64,000 nucleotides of DNA from Nansenia antarctica (taxonomy: Eukaryota; Chordata; Actinopteri; Argentiniformes; Microstomatidae): contig OZ022348.1 of NCBI GenBank assembly GCA_963989245.1, positions 37,581,442 to 37,645,441 on the forward strand, written 5' to 3'. Positions 62,791-64,000 of this stretch are shown here, piece after piece. How positions within the stretch are numbered: the first letter of the stretch is position 1; each line of letters opens with the position of its first letter. The position numbers were made by a program, and so were the translations under genes. The notes beneath the pieces are model-generated. The model did no database searches. It was not told the origin of the DNA and saw only the letters and a list, made by a program, of their open reading frames with translations.

Positions 62791-63135
62791 TTGACATGTT
62801 TTATGACGTTATTAACACTACGAACGCGGCGGATCGCGACCTTATTCAATCGCGATGAGGTGTTTTTCAGCACTATGATAGTTTAATTACTGTTTGTTCT
62901 AGATGGGACCGATATTGGTGTGACCAGACATTACAGTTGTCTTTGAGCTCGATTGTAATCTAGGGTTGGGAGAAATAGTCACATATACACTGATGTGTTC
63001 TAATTTATACTCATTTATATCTGGGTTAGGTTATCTGTAAGGTATGAGAATTCTGAATTTGACTGCTCACTTATTCTTTGATTCCACCATAACCATAACA
63101 AAGTTGGCCGTTGTAAAGCACTTTGGTTTCTTGAT

Positions 63136-63141
63136 AATAAA
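63136..63141 (+). terminator. AATAAA polyadenylation signal
   Basis: The first AATAAA after the HECT stop codon, about 405 bp downstream, within TTGATAATAAAGTCATTG. It could end the HECT transcript or be the 3' end of a retroposon. The preceding TTGTAAAGCACTTTGG is a motif often seen in retroposon tails. Confidence 0.45.
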
Positions 63142-63375
63142 GTCATTGTTCAATTAACATCAGACCTTGATTAAGTATTTCTTCACTTATAATATACTAC
63201 AGAAGTAAATTGTTCCATAGCCATTGTAGTATATTTCATACATAATTATCACTATGCATGTAAGCTAAACACATAATGGCTGTTCCTGCTTCTGAGGCCA
63301 TGTGCCTGTACATCCAGTACTTTTTTGAGATATTGCTGAGTCTGCTATTGTTACGACCCCATATATGGTCTAGGG
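63142..63375. other. Intergenic, nothing recognised
   Basis: AT-rich sequence between the AATAAA and the transposon end. No exon, repeat or RNA gene was identified. Confidence 0.6.
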
Positions 63376-64000
63376 CAGGGGTCGGCAATAGGCGGCCCGC
63401 GGGCCATTGCTGGCCCATCACCAATAATATTTGGCCCAGCAGAATATTTTGAGAATCCACTTTTTTTTTTCTTTTTTTTTTTTTTTACAATATCGGACCG
63501 ACAGTCCCACATATAGCGCCTATAATGTCCGAATAGAGAATCTACCTCCACCTGAATAATGCTTATTGTACTTTTATCCATGTTGAGAGTGAATGACACA
63601 GGGACAGACAATCAGGCAGCGGGGTGCACCGAAGCGCACTGACGCTGAACCCCTCATAGTGAATCATAAGTAGGTGGACAACGTGTAGTGCTGAAATAGC
63701 CGTGTGTGGTTTGAAAAAAATAACACCAGCTCAGTAAATAATTCAAACGTAATGTTTACGTATATGTGACTGCAACACACATATGAACAGTAACAAAGCA
63801 AATTCAGTTTAATATTCTGAAAAACATTGACAACAAAATCGGTGAAAAAAAGAAAAGAAAGAAAAGTAATCCGCTTATGCGAGGGGTGGTGGTGCATAGG
63901 CCTATGCTCCTGAAACGACAGAGCAAACACGCTATTAGGGATAATAATTACAATGAGCCATTCATTCAAAATATAAAAAATACAATTAGGTTATTAAATA
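63376..64000. mobile_element. hAT-like DNA transposon end, continuing past the window
   Basis: CAGGGGTCGGCAA (63376) followed by GGCGGCCCGCGGGCC matches the terminal sequence known from vertebrate hAT elements (CAGGGGTCGGCAACC-type ends). The 8 bases before it, GTCTAGGG, have the central TA expected of one class of hAT target duplications. The complementary end is not in the window, so this is a partial element or an isolated end. A T-rich tract (63461-63486) follows. Frames on the minus strand are short and unrecognised, and no transposase was seen. Confidence 0.55.
63461..63486. repeat. Poly-T tract
   Basis: A run of T interrupted by a single C inside the putative hAT element. Read on the minus strand it would be a poly-A tail, so a retroposed fragment in the opposite orientation is possible. 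Confidence 0.8.

Noticed and set aside
62470..62886. Several overlapping frames around the terminal exon
   Set aside because: Out-of-frame or antisense shadows of the HECT C-lobe exon. Only the frame ending TFGVA keeps the HECT signature.
63664..63969. 101-residue hydrophobic minus-strand frame
   Set aside because: AT-rich, no start context, no recognisable domain, inside the putative transposon. Not enough to call a gene.

Overview
The window looks like vertebrate DNA, most likely from a ray-finned fish. It carries a multi-exon gene with short introns (81 to 441 bp), long GT and CAGA microsatellites, retroposon and hAT transposon remnants, and a G2E3-like HECT ligase gene of a kind common in fish genomes. 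There is no bacterial gene structure, rRNA gene or CRISPR array. The species cannot be named from the sequence.

Positions 1 to 57158 are one satellite array, broken only by a 398-bp foreign insert at 39031-39428. The array runs off the left edge of the window. It is built from three interchangeable unit lengths: L (63 bp), A (40 bp) and B (41 bp). All share one core, and A and B lack a 22-23 bp module that L has. Units mostly follow the order L-run, A-run, B-run. Blocks of tens of units are copied as higher-order repeats whose private point variants recur at constant offsets: 1122 bp at the left edge, 3153, 3278 and 4640 bp between about 3.1 and 14.2 kb, 2612 bp between about 17.2 and 21.6 kb, 2222 bp between about 43.5 and 47.6 kb, and 2780 bp between about 49.9 and 53.2 kb. 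The array codes for nothing convincing. Each unit does carry a perfect GTCTAGAC palindrome and a GAAnnTTC dyad, and the consensus has no CpG.

Positions 57159 to 59292 are non-coding. Next to the array edge lie a 20-bp perfect palindrome, a 25-bp tandem duplication and a 68-bp near-perfect palindrome. An AT-rich stretch with nothing recognisable follows. Then comes a block of dispersed-repeat sequence (about 58282-59003) with three 25-bp repeats, a 142-bp GT microsatellite, a CAGA microsatellite and a TACT tail.

Positions 59293 to 62731 hold ten plus-strand coding exons of one gene. The spliced product is 556 residues but lacks a defined start. It has a charged N-terminus, a UBX-like ubiquitin fold, a proline-rich linker and a full HECT domain with catalytic Cys and the terminal -4 Phe. 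One intron is GC-AG, with a strong in-frame GT donor 51 bp upstream. The gene is probably a ubiquitin E3 ligase of the fish G2E3-like family.

Positions 62732 to 64000 contain a possible tRNA-derived SINE head just after the stop codon, an AATAAA signal at 63136, and the terminal part of a hAT-like DNA transposon starting at 63376 and running off the right edge.
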